This document shows positions 8,854 through 18,513 of a DNA stretch of 64,000 nt, one piece after another. The notes beneath the pieces are model-generated. The model saw only the letters and a program-made list of their open reading frames with translations. It was not told where the DNA came from and did not search any database. This DNA comes from Balanoglossus misakiensis (taxonomy: Eukaryota > Hemichordata), in the NCBI GenBank assembly GCA_040954595.2, contig JBECUI020000024.1:310001-374000 (forward strand), read 5' to 3'. The position numbers and the translations under genes are program-made. Every line of letters begins with the position of its first letter. Position 1 is the first letter of the stretch.

Positions 8854-10800
8854 TACCATTTTCGACTTTTTTTCGAAAAATTGTCTTTTTTACAAAATAA
8901 ATAAGAATAAATTCTTTTCTTAGTTTCAAACGGGTAGAGATACTTTCCACACGGGTTTTCTAACATTGAATTCCCGTTCATCAACTCAGATTTCCTACAG
9001 CATAAGTCGGCTAAAACCCTGACACTCTAGAGCAGAAACAGTTGCACACTGGTAACGTTGAACAAGTCGATTTTTCTACTGCCTGGCTCGGCTAAATCTC
9101 CGTCACAATATGACAGACACTAGCGTACGTTAGCAACGGTGATCAAGTCAGATTTTCTACGGCATGGCTTGGATAAAGCCCCGGCACTCCAGAGCAGAAA
9201 CACGCGTACAGAGACCACGTTGATCAAGTCTGATCTCCTAAGGCTTGGCTCGACTAAAACCCAGGCACACTATGACAGACACTAGCGTTCGTTAGCAACG
9301 TTGATCAAGTCAGATTTCCTACGGCATGGCTTGGCTAAAGCCCTGGCACTCTAGAGCAGAAACACGCGTACAGAGACCACGTTGATCTACTCACATTTCC
9401 TTCGGCCTGGCACGGCTGATGCCCCGGCACTATATATAGGACACAGACTGGCGTAAGTTAACAACGGTAATCACGTCGGGTTTCCTACGGCCTGGCTCAG
9501 CTGAAGCCCCGGCACTCTAGAGCAGAAACATGCGTACATTGACCACGTTGATCAAGTCAGATTTCCTACGGCGTGACTCGGCTAAAACCCCGGCACACCA
9601 TGACAGACACTAGCGTTCGTTAGCAACGGTGATCAAGTCGGATTTCCTTCGGCCTGGCTCTGCAAAAGACCCGACACTCCGGTACAAAGACGTTGGCTAA
9701 GTCGGGCAAACCGAAGAGGGAAAGTCACAGCGGGTCAACACTCGACATTTGTTCGGGTAGGACTGCATTATTGCCTGTCAATTTATAGAGAGAGCCCGAA
9801 TTTAACCAGGGCGTTTCAGACACCGACGTTAGTTGGGGCACGGCCTGCAGTACTGCCGGGTAAGCTGACATCGGCGTACCGCATATAATGTAGGGGGGGG
9901 GGACAGAACGGTTCAATACTACATTTATTAGATATCAGCTAATTTTGGACAATCATCTAAAATCTAAATAATTTTTTCATATTTGGATATCTGATGATGT
10001 ATGAAATTTCCATTATATGTAAACATGGTGCTGATTATAAAAAATGCACTCTGAATGAGCTGATTTAATACAAAATTGCGTTTTATTCGTTTTTGCACCA
10101 AAAAGGTCATTTTTAGGCAAAACATTCTTTATTTTATTAATTCGGTGACCTGATCATATATAAACAATTGCTTGTATGTTAAAAGTTTTTATGGCTTTTA
10201 AAAGCAGTGACACTGGCGGCATTCAACACGAAAATAACAATTTTAGCCACAATTTGGACAAAATGGTAAATTTTTGAAAATTACAAAAATACCTGTTTTC
10301 TACATTCTCGGAAATCTGATGGAGTATAGAATGCTCTTCGTATGTATATATCGATACAAATTCCACAAAAGACCGTCTAATTTGGCTCACTGCAGACAAA
10401 ATTGCGTTTTACCAAATTTTCCTTGAAAATGTCATTTTTAGAAAAAAAAATAAAAAAAACCTTTGTTCTTCGAATTTGGTGCCCTGATCATATATGACAT
10501 GTTGATTGTATGTTAAAACTTTCGACCACTCCAAAAATGCAAAGATATTGACGGAATTCAAGTAAAAATAGCCATTTTGGCCATATTTTGACAAAAATGC
10601 TAAATTTTTGAAAAATCCTAAAAAATTAACTCTTTTCTTCATTTTCGGAAATGTTATGGAGCATGAAGTGTCGTTCTCTTGTAAAAAGTGCTGCAAATTC
10701 CAGAAAAGGCGGTATAATTTGAATCACCCAAGAAAAAATTACCATTTTCGACTTTTTTTCTCTCGAAAAATTGTCTTTTTTACAAAATAAATAAGAATAA
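8854..10800. repeat. Complex satellite unit 2
   Basis: The first 57 bp complete unit 1. The next unit runs from 8911 with period 1890 bp to the identical register at 10,801. It has fewer 82-bp sub-repeats (about 8-9) than units 1 and 3, which explains the shorter length. The AT-rich domain (about 9905-10,800) aligns with 3150-3985 with scattered substitutions and homopolymer changes. No coding sequence. Confidence 0.88.
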
Positions 10801-12838
10801 ATTCTTTTCTTAGTTTCAAACGGGTAGAGATACTTTCCACACGGGTTTTCTAACATTGAATTCCCGTTCATCAACTCAGATTTCCTACAGCATAAGTCGG
10901 CTAAAACACTGACACTCTAGAGCAGAAACAGTTGCACACTGTTAACGTTGAACAAGTCGATTTTTCTACTGCCTGGCTCGGCTAAATCTCCGTCACAATA
11001 TGACAGACACTAGCGTACGTTAGCAACGGTGATCAAGTCAGATTTTCTACGGCATGGCTTGGATAAAGCCCCGGCACTCTAGAGCAGAAACACGCGTACA
11101 GAGAGCACGTTGATCAAGTCTGATCTCCTACGGCTTGGCTCGACTAAAACCCCGGCACACTATGACAGACACTAGCGTTAGTAAGCAACGTTGATCAAGT
11201 CATATTTCCTACGGCATGGCTTGGCTAAAGCCCTGGCACTATAGACCAGAAACACGCGTACAGAGACCACGATGATCTACTCACATTTCCTTCGGCCTGG
11301 CACGGCTGATGCCCCGGCACTACATATAGGACACAGACTGGCGTAAGTTAACAACGGTAATCACGTCGGGTTTCCTACGGCCTGGCTCAGCTGAAGCCCC
11401 GGCACTCTAGAGCAGAAACAGGCGTACATTGACCACGTTGATCAAGTCAGATTTCCTACGGCGTGACTCGGCTGGTGCACCGGCTCTATATGACACAGAC
11501 TGGCGTAAGTTATCAACGGTGATTACGTCGGATTTCCTACGGCCTGGTTTAGCTGAAGCCCCTGCACTCTAGAGCAGAAACAGGCGTACATTGACCACGT
11601 TGATCAAGTCAGATTTCCTACGGCGTGACTCGGCTGGTGCACCGGCTCTATATGACACAGACTGGCGGAAGTTATCAACGGTGATTACGTCGGATTTCCT
11701 ACGGCCTGGTTTAGCTGAAGCCCCGGCACTTTAGAGCGGAAACACGCGTACATTGACCACGATGATCAAGTCAGATCTCCTACGGCCTGGCTCGACTAAA
11801 ACCCCGGCACACCATGACAGACACTAGCGTTCGTTAGCAACGTTGATCAAGTCGGAATTCCTTAGGCCTGGCTCTGCAAAAGACCCGACACTCTAGAGCA
11901 GAAACACGCGTACAGAGACCACGTTGATCTACTCGGATTTCCTTCGGCCTGGCTCTGCAAAAGACCCGACACTCTAGTACAAAGACGTTGGCTAAGTCGG
12001 GCAAACCGAAGAGGGAAAGTCACAGCGGGTCAACACTCGACATTTGTTCGGGTAGGACTGCATTATTGCCTGTCAATTTATAGAGAGAGCCCGAATTTAA
12101 CCAGGGCGTTTCAAACACCGACGTTAGTTGGGGGCACGGCCTGCAGTACTGCCGGGTAAGCTGACATCGGCGTACCGCATATAATGTAGGGGGGGGGGAC
12201 GGAACGGTTCAATACTACATTTATTAGATATCAGCTAATTTTGGACAATCATCTAAAATCTAAATCATTTTTTCATATTTGGATATCTGATGATGTATGA
12301 AATTTCCATTATATGTAAAAAATGGTGCTGATTATAAAAAATGCACTCTGAATGAGCTGATTTAATACAAAATTGCGTTTTATTCGTTTTTGCACCAAAA
12401 AGGTCATTTTTAGGGAAAACATTCTTTATTTTTTTAATTCGGTGACCTGATCATATATAAACAATTGCTTGTATGTTAAAAGTTTTGATGACTTTTAAAA
12501 GCAGTGACACTGGCGGCATTCAACACGAAAATAACAATTTTAGCCACAATTTGGTCAAAATGGTAAATTTTTGAAAATTACAAAAAATACCTGTTTTCTA
12601 CATTTTCGGAAATCTGATGGAGTATAGAATGCTCTTCGTATGTATATATCGATACAAATTCCACAAAATACAGTCTAATTTGGCTCACTGCAGACGAAAT
12701 TGCGTTTTACCAAATTTTCCTTGAAAATGTCATTTTTAGAAAAAAAATAAAAAAACCTTTGTTCTTCGAATTTGGTGCCCTGATCATATATGACATGTTG
12801 ATTGTATGTTAAAACTTTCGACCACTCCAAAAATGCAG
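10801..12838. repeat. Complex satellite unit 3 (right end)
   Basis: It has the same two-domain structure, about 13 sub-repeats, then the AT-rich domain from about 12,205. It stops at AAAAATGCAG, where the CACTA-like transposon begins. In units 1 and 2 this point continues into AGAGATATTG, the sequence with which the array starts at 353. Confidence 0.88.
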
Positions 12839-12878
12839 CACTGCGGCCCAGAAGTGTGTTCATTTGTCCGCTATTCCG
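12839..12878 (+). repeat. Left terminal inverted repeat of CACTA-like element
   Basis: Starts CACTGCGGCCCAG; pairs with 23,497-23,537 allowing a 3-nt gap and several mismatches. Confidence 0.72.
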
Positions 12879-12943
12879 CGAAGCGGAAATATGTTAATTG
12901 AGGTCATATGCTGGGGTCACGTTCCTAGCATCGTATATACAAA

Positions 12944-13564
12944 ATGGCGGCGTCCATGATCGATGTTTCTAAAACAGTGAAACGTAAGCTGCGTGAGGCC
13001 AAATTTCAGTTATTGAGGACAAATATCGACCGTTCCATCAACCTACATGATTGTTTTGATGATCTCGATGCTGCTGTTGATGTAACAGTTCGCAAACGTA
13101 GTGCAACGATGGTGGAGCTTGCGAAGATGCAGCAGATTCCGGTGTATCCTGTATTCGAACGGGAGATGTGTCACTGGCGCTCAACAATTATGCAGAGAAT
13201 GAAGCCATCACCCTCAGTGCGCAACCCATGGAAGTGCAGTTTTGGTAGGAATGTTCCTATGGAAGTTTTCGATGTATTTCGAAAGTGCGCTACCCGTAAT
13301 TCAATGGGAATTTATGATCGGGAAACTCCATGTATTGCTACCTTTCGATTTACCTGGATCAACAAAGTGAATTACGTGCTGGGTAGAGGTGTCAACTATG
13401 AAAACCAACAACTTCTGGTGAAGACAGTAAAGGGTAAGCGGGTGGAAGTTATCTGCACCGAAGATAAACCTATGATTGTCAGATACAGGAAATCAGCCGA
13501 GACAGTGACAATACATTTCCATTTTGGATGCTGGAACAAACATGGTGTTGCTCAGCATTTGTGA
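12944..13564 (+). CDS. Transposon-borne 206-aa protein, unknown function
   Basis: Not recognised. The ATG lies in the strong context ACAAAATGGCGGC about 100 bp inside the left terminal repeat, and a second in-frame Met follows at codon 5. The protein is basic at the N-terminus (KTVKRKLREAK), rich in Arg, Met and Val, and ends with a His/Cys cluster HFHFGCWNKHG that could bind metal. No signal peptide or membrane segment is visible. It is a single uninterrupted ORF, convergent with the transposase whose last codon is 420 bp away. Two-gene organisation is common in CACTA elements, so an accessory DNA-binding or mobilisation role is the natural inference, without direct evidence. The 13,565-13,984 gap is AT-rich and shows nothing else. 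Confidence 0.55.
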   Translation: MAASMIDVSKTVKRKLREAKFQLLRTNIDRSINLHDCFDDLDAAVDVTVRKRSATMVELAKMQQIPVYPVFEREMCHWRSTIMQRMKPSPSVRNPWKCSFGRNVPMEVFDVFRKCATRNSMGIYDRETPCIATFRFTWINKVNYVLGRGVNYENQQLLVKTVKGKRVEVICTEDKPMIVRYRKSAETVTIHFHFGCWNKHGVAQHL

Positions 13565-13984
13565 AATCATATTTAGACTGTTGTTGAAATTTTTTTTCAT
13601 GTTCTTGGAACTGACTATATTACTTTTTGTCAGTCCATTTGAATTCATGCATCGTTGCATGTCCAAGCAAAATTAAAAAAGAAAAACATGTTTTATAGGA
13701 ACTGAATAGCTGTGGGTGAATCATTTATCATTCAGTTTTTATTCACTTATTTTGAAACATGGTTATCTACAGAGCTGATATAAGCAGCTAGTTTCAAAGG
13801 ATGATTAAAAAGCTATATACATATTTTGAACAATACAATACAAGCAGCACAAAATCTGTGACATTCATAATGAAAGATTATTTACAACAAACTCTCTTAC
13901 AGTTATATACAAATCTAAAACTATCTGGTACATTTCATGTACAGTAATAATTGTTTTGAATCATGAAATTCAAACTTTCACATT

Positions 13985-15070
13985 TTATTTCATTATTTTT
14001 TTTAGTTTTTTTGAGATCTTACCACTAATTGCAGACTGTTTTATTTCTGACATAAATTCACTGCTGCATATTTCACAGGAATTTGACAACTCTTCCTTTA
14101 CATTCCCACAATAACAGTATGATGGGTCATCAAAGCATTTGTCTGGGATGTACTTTATTACTTTGGAGGCATTTGACCTCCCATCCCCCCTGTAGTTATC
14201 TGAAGCGGGGTCTCGCATGCGTAACCAGTACAACAATACATACTCATGTCTGAAAATTAGTGGCCATCTATTTTGAGGGGTGGAATTATTGCTGTATTCC
14301 AGAAGGCGCTGATATTTTGCCTCCCTGCCCTCCATTGTATTAAGCCCAAGCCCCATTTGGAACTGCTGGTGGATTTGAGATGCATGACACGGAACAACAT
14401 ATCCTATATGCCAAATAGTATTGTTTACGGTCAGAAATAACGCATGCAAATTGAAGTACCATTTGCACTTCTGCCTTAGTACTACAATATCTCTCTCATG
14501 TAGGGTAAACCTGGAACAGAGAGATGTTATATCTCTGAGTAGGACACCAATGTAACCATACAGGGACAATTTCGCTCTCACCTGTGCACTGATACCGGGT
14601 TCCCTAAAACACTCTATCAGTGACATAAAAGACCATGCCAACTTCCTTGATTCTTCCCCTGTAAAGCGGTGAACTCTCACTGATTGGGCATGGGTACTAA
14701 CCTTATTCTCAGCAAAATATTTGACAATTTGATTGTATAGTTTCGCTGCTCTCACTGTATATTTTAGTGTATGCAGGAATTTGTACAGGCATGAATTTGG
14801 TGGTAGCTTTTCTAATTTCACACCATGGTCAATGACTTTTTGGTCAGTCTTAGCCACAGCATCAGTAAGAAGCCTTTGAAAGAAATACTGCCAGGCATTG
14901 TTTTTTAGATGTAGGGGTTCTATCTTGGCACACTGTATATACTTACCCAGGGGTGGAATATATTCCTGTCGGGATTTTCTGGAGGCAATGAAACGTGTGA
15001 CCTTAGAGCGATCTGTCAATGTTTCAGGCTTACCTGTTTTCTTTGTCAAATTTGCTTTGAATTTTGCCAC
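13985..15070 (-). CDS. CACTA-like transposase, C-terminal half (frameshifted)
   Basis: A 361-codon open frame beginning at a GTG, not a true start: it continues the upstream transposase exon after a one-base frame change in the 15,046-15,070 overlap. Visible blocks are RSKVTRFIASRKSRQEY (~22-38), IEPLHLKNNAWQYFF (~50-64), LGLNTMEGREAKYQRLLEYS (~236-255) and WPLIFRHEYVLLYWLR (~269-284). A C-terminal Cys cluster (CYCG, CEIC) ends it. The E-x-x-H in IEPLH sits where D-x-x-H marks the second catalytic acid in RAG1/Transib-type transposases, and Glu276 in RHEYV is a candidate third acid. Assignment to the CACTA group rests mainly on terminal repeats and duplication length plus these motifs, recalled without a search. 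Confidence 0.6.
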   Translation of the reverse strand: MAKFKANLTKKTGKPETLTDRSKVTRFIASRKSRQEYIPPLGKYIQCAKIEPLHLKNNAWQYFFQRLLTDAVAKTDQKVIDHGVKLEKLPPNSCLYKFLHTLKYTVRAAKLYNQIVKYFAENKVSTHAQSVRVHRFTGEESRKLAWSFMSLIECFREPGISAQVRAKLSLYGYIGVLLRDITSLCSRFTLHERDIVVLRQKCKWYFNLHALFLTVNNTIWHIGYVVPCHASQIHQQFQMGLGLNTMEGREAKYQRLLEYSNNSTPQNRWPLIFRHEYVLLYWLRMRDPASDNYRGDGRSNASKVIKYIPDKCFDDPSYCYCGNVKEELSNSCEICSSEFMSEIKQSAISGKISKKLKKIMK

Positions 15071-16184
15071 TGCTTATAGCTCCACTCTGACCAAAATTTC
15101 CCTGGCCCTATATCTGCCCCTATTTCATCTATGCTACCTTTTGTTACATTAGCAAAGGAACTGAAATACTCAGCAGCATTAGATAACTCACCAGAAACTG
15201 AGGCTAATCCCTTTTGATCAAATGGCAGCAAAGATACATTAAACTTTACACTCAGGCCATGTAAAGTGTATTGTTTGGCCTCTATGATCTCAAACTCTTT
15301 GGCTAGGTTTTTAGCATAATCTATCAGGACTGGGTCATCTTCCTTCAGATTAGCCCCTAGCAACAAGAAATTATCATCAGGGCTTGCTAATCTGTGGCCC
15401 ACATTGATGAAACTGACAAGCCAGGAAGTTGCCTGACCATATTTTCCAAAAGGAGCCCCATCAGCACCAACAGCAAGTTGGAAAGTGCCCTTCGGTTTGC
15501 CAAACCAATTTAGGATGTTAGGGTAGTGCTCACTCAAGCAAAGATACATGTCAGCAACTTTAAAGAGCATCTGCTCTGTATTTCGCTTCATACCTACTAC
15601 TTTGTTTGCATCTGTTACAATTGGTTCAAGACTTCCTATATCTAAACCACGTGTATATTCAGTGACCTTGTTGTAGGAAAGTAACCTTGGTATGTTACAC
15701 CTAAAGTGAAATTGCAACACTTTTCTAGGTTGTTTTAATTTAGACAGATTCAACTCACTATTACGTAAGGCATTGTATTTGCGTTTTGACAAAACCCCAT
15801 TCTGATACAACACTTGCACACTCCTAGTCAAATTACCTTCACTTTTCTCAAATTCAGATATTGATTTCTTTATCAAAGTTGGTATGACCAATTCATTTAT
15901 TTTCATTGATGATTGAAGGTACTTTTCCATTTGACGTGGAGTGGCACTGTTGATCAAAGTATACCATAGCCCATCAAGAGCTGATTTTGGTGGATTTGCA
16001 CTGACATGTCTCCCTGCAGATTTATCTGTTCCTGATGATGACTGGTGTATGACTGTAGCTGCATGAAGAGTCTGACTTCTGCGTTCATGTTGCTGACTTC
16101 TGGACAGTGTGAGGCATTCACTGTTATTAGCACAAACCTGGCTGCTTTTATGAACCCACTTCTGTTTCTTTGGGGATGTCAAAT
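15046..16184 (-). CDS. CACTA-like transposase, N-terminal/central exon
   Basis: An exon-like frame of about 379 codons. Its 5' edge is a good acceptor, ATATTGCAG, so the exon starts at 16,184. The key block is GADGAPFGKYGQATSWLVSF at about residues 239-258 (Asp241 is a candidate first catalytic acid), then LLLGANLKEDD and SGELSNAAEYFSSFANV. The D-G-x-P-F-G pattern, followed by Trp and a hydrophobic LLxG stretch, recalls the DGFNPFG core of plant CACTA TNP2 transposases. The frame ends at TGA (15,046-15,048) exactly where the conserved reading continues in another frame at 13,985-15,070. This is a one-base disruption or, less likely, a programmed shift. The N-terminal ~110 residues are Ser/Gln/His-rich and look disordered. 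Confidence 0.6.
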
Positions 16185-16225
16185 CTGCAATATTTAATAA
16201 ATGAATACAAAACAGATTTTCATTG

Positions 16226-16803
16226 TCATGCCAAGGTCAAACAGGTAGGCAATGTCACATGAGCAAGCAATACACATGAATGGAAACCCCAGTGTCATGC
16301 CAAGGTCAAACATGGAGGCCATGTCACATGAGCAAGCAATACACATGAATGGAAACCCCAGTGTCATGCCAAGGTCAAACAGAGAGAGAATATCACATGA
16401 TCAAGCAATACACATGAATGGAAATCCCAGTGTCATGCCAAGGTCAAACATGGAGGCCATGTCACATGAGCAAGCAATACACATAAATGGAAACCCCAGT
16501 GTCATGCCAAGGTCAAACATGGAGGCCATGTCACATGAGCAAGCAATACACATAAATGGAAACCCACGTGTCATGCCAAGGTCAAACATGGAGGCCATGT
16601 CACATGAGCAAGCAATACACATGAATGGAAACCCCAGTGTCATGCCAAGGTCAAACAGAGAGAGAATATCACATGATCAAGCAATACACATGAATGGAAA
16701 TCCCAGTGTCATGCCAAGGTCAAACAGAGAGGCAATGTCACATGAGCAAGCAATATGCATAAATGGAAACCCCAGTGTTATGCCAAGGTCAAGCAGGGAG
16801 GTG
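16226..16803. repeat. 69-bp minisatellite inside transposase intron
   Basis: Eight full units plus a partial one. Because 69 is divisible by three and the unit lacks stops, it leaves a 204-codon plus-strand frame of 23-residue repeats (MSHEQAIHMNGNPSVMPRS type) and an open minus-strand frame. Units 2-3 and 6-7 share the variant AGAGAGAATATCACATGATC, giving a 276-bp (four-unit) higher order. It lies between the transposase acceptor (16,184) and donor (17,019), so it is most simply intronic and the ORF a by-product. Confidence 0.85.
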
Positions 16804-17019
16804 TTTCAAAGCTGTAGTTCAGAATTTAGAAAACAAACACACATAAAATCATATCATATACATTAAACCAAGGTCAAAATGTTTTATGATTCACTTAGTT
16901 GTAATATAATTTAAAGTATACAAACTTTAATTTGGTGGATATTTTCCTATTCTGCTTGTAATCATAAATCTTGTGAAAATCTGAAATGAAGCTAAATTCC
17001 TTCTATATAATTACCTTAC

Positions 17020-17370
17020 CTCCTGATTAAGCTTAACCCTATTTCCAGCTAATCTCCTTTGCTTCTTTGCTAGCCTGTTTAGTTGCTTACTGGCCCTGTC
17101 GACTAGTCTCCTCTTTGCATCTAATTTCTGCATTTTCTCTCTGTACTGAGCTACCTCTTCCTCACGTCTACGCTTTCTCTCTCTTGCCCATGCCCCTAGC
17201 TTGTATCTATTCTCTGACTTGCTCTTAACCTTTTCTGGCAGTGTCTTTGCAGCTAACTCAGCATCTAACAGCTGTTGAAGTTGTATGTCTCTAGCTATTT
17301 CTCTGGCTTTTTTTTGTTGGACTGCATACTGCCCGATGTCAAAATGGTTTGTCCTTTTCCTGTTAGGCAT
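17020..17370 (-). CDS. Putative upstream coding exon of the transposase gene
   Basis: An ATG-initiated frame of 117 codons ending at a strong donor, CAGGAG|GTAAGG (intron starts at 17,019). The protein is dominated by Lys, Arg, Glu and Gln, with a basic RERKRRREEE stretch. It looks like a nuclear-localising coiled coil rather than a catalytic domain. A candidate acceptor CCATCCCAG lies about 35 bp upstream of the ATG. Joining this donor (phase 0) directly to the 16,184 acceptor would put the next exon out of frame. Another small exon or alternative site must therefore exist if the two are one gene. Orientation and position support the link; the exact splicing is unresolved. Confidence 0.45.
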
Positions 17371-18134
17371 GATTTGAGTTATATCCAGAGCACAGCTGGG
17401 ATGGAGTTACACAATGGAGCATTTCCTAAATGTGAATAAATGTGAAAAGTTGTAGAAAACATAAAAGGTCATCTAGAAAGCTGTTTCAGTCAAACAGTTC
17501 CAAACAGACAGTATTTAATGACGCTACAGAAGACCTGATGATATAAAAGACTGTGTATTTTGCGAAGTACTGGCATACTGTTGCAAGTACCGGAACATTG
17601 ATTGAGTATAATCAGCTGCAATCTACGTATATTGCGCGTGGACGCAGTTCCTTCTGTGTGCGTCTGCTTTGCCTAAACGCTGTACGCGCGCGGCGTTCAA
17701 AGCGCTGTCGCAAGAACTCTCTCGTTCAAAATATTTACTCTTACATTTTAGAACGAAAATGATATATCAACATGTTATATAGATATCAAGGAACAATCTG
17801 CTCGTTTTGGTTTTTTAGGTTCACGCTTCAAACTCGAGAAATCTGCCGATATGTTTTGCCTGACGGTCGACATTTGCGTAGCTGTGCCATTGTAATCAAT
17901 GGTAGAGCGACGCGCAGGCAGAACGCGCCAAACTCGATGAATTTCTGCTTGGATCAATTTCTACATATGACCTTTTTGGGGATAGAAAATCAAAACACTG
18001 AGTTACAAACGTCTTAGGAACACTCTCATGGTTTTGAAATTTTGAATAATGCATAAAGATTTGATTTTTTCTGCCGTTTTTCTGTCTTGGTTGTGGTTGC
18101 TATGTTCTTTGTTTACATAGTTACCAATGATAGC
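17371..18134. other. Non-coding interior of CACTA-like element
   Basis: Probable first-intron sequence of the minus-strand transposase gene. It contains a CpG-rich patch near 17,635-17,710 with GCGCGCG runs. Short ORFs show no recognisable content. It continues, after removal of the nested LTR element, at 23,262. Confidence 0.45.
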
Positions 18135-18322
18135 TGTAATATCCAGACATATAACAAAATATACTTTCAGTATGGCCAGCTGCATTCTGTACATGCCAGG
18201 CGCGGTACGTTACCTGCCCATGCGCAGTAGTTGTGTTGTTGTTAATAAAGTTAACATGGCGAGATGTTAGAAGCCATACAACGGTGAATCAGTCTATTTG
18301 ATTCATAGTCGGGGACATTACA
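18135..18322 (+). repeat. 5' LTR
   Basis: 188 bp with TGTAAT...ATTACA ends and an AATAAA at 18,244-18,249. The only difference from the 3' LTR is G/T in CATGCCA(G/T)GCGCGG. Confidence 0.95.
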
Positions 18323-18323
18323 A

Positions 18324-18341
18324 TGGCGACGAGGATCAAAC
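18324..18341 (+). promoter_or_regulatory. Probable primer-binding site
   Basis: TGGCGACGAGG begins two bases after the 5' LTR, the normal place and TGG start of a tRNA primer site. The tRNA species was not assigned. A 16-codon ATG ORF starts at 18,323 over this site. Confidence 0.5.
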
Positions 18342-18513
18342 GATCCACAGAACGCAAAGCAGAACAACCATAAATGCATGGTGAGTGACTCAAACCATTT
18401 CCCAGCGAGAGCCGACCCAGAAATTACACATCCGTAACCGCCAGATCTGCCGAACGTGAGTGTGACGTACATATAGTGTCGATCAGTGCTACGTGACTGA
18501 TAGAACTGACAAA

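Noticed and set aside
16252-16866. 204-aa repeat protein on the plus strand
   Set aside because: Produced by a 69-bp tandem repeat without stops, located between minus-strand transposase splice sites; no independent sign of coding.
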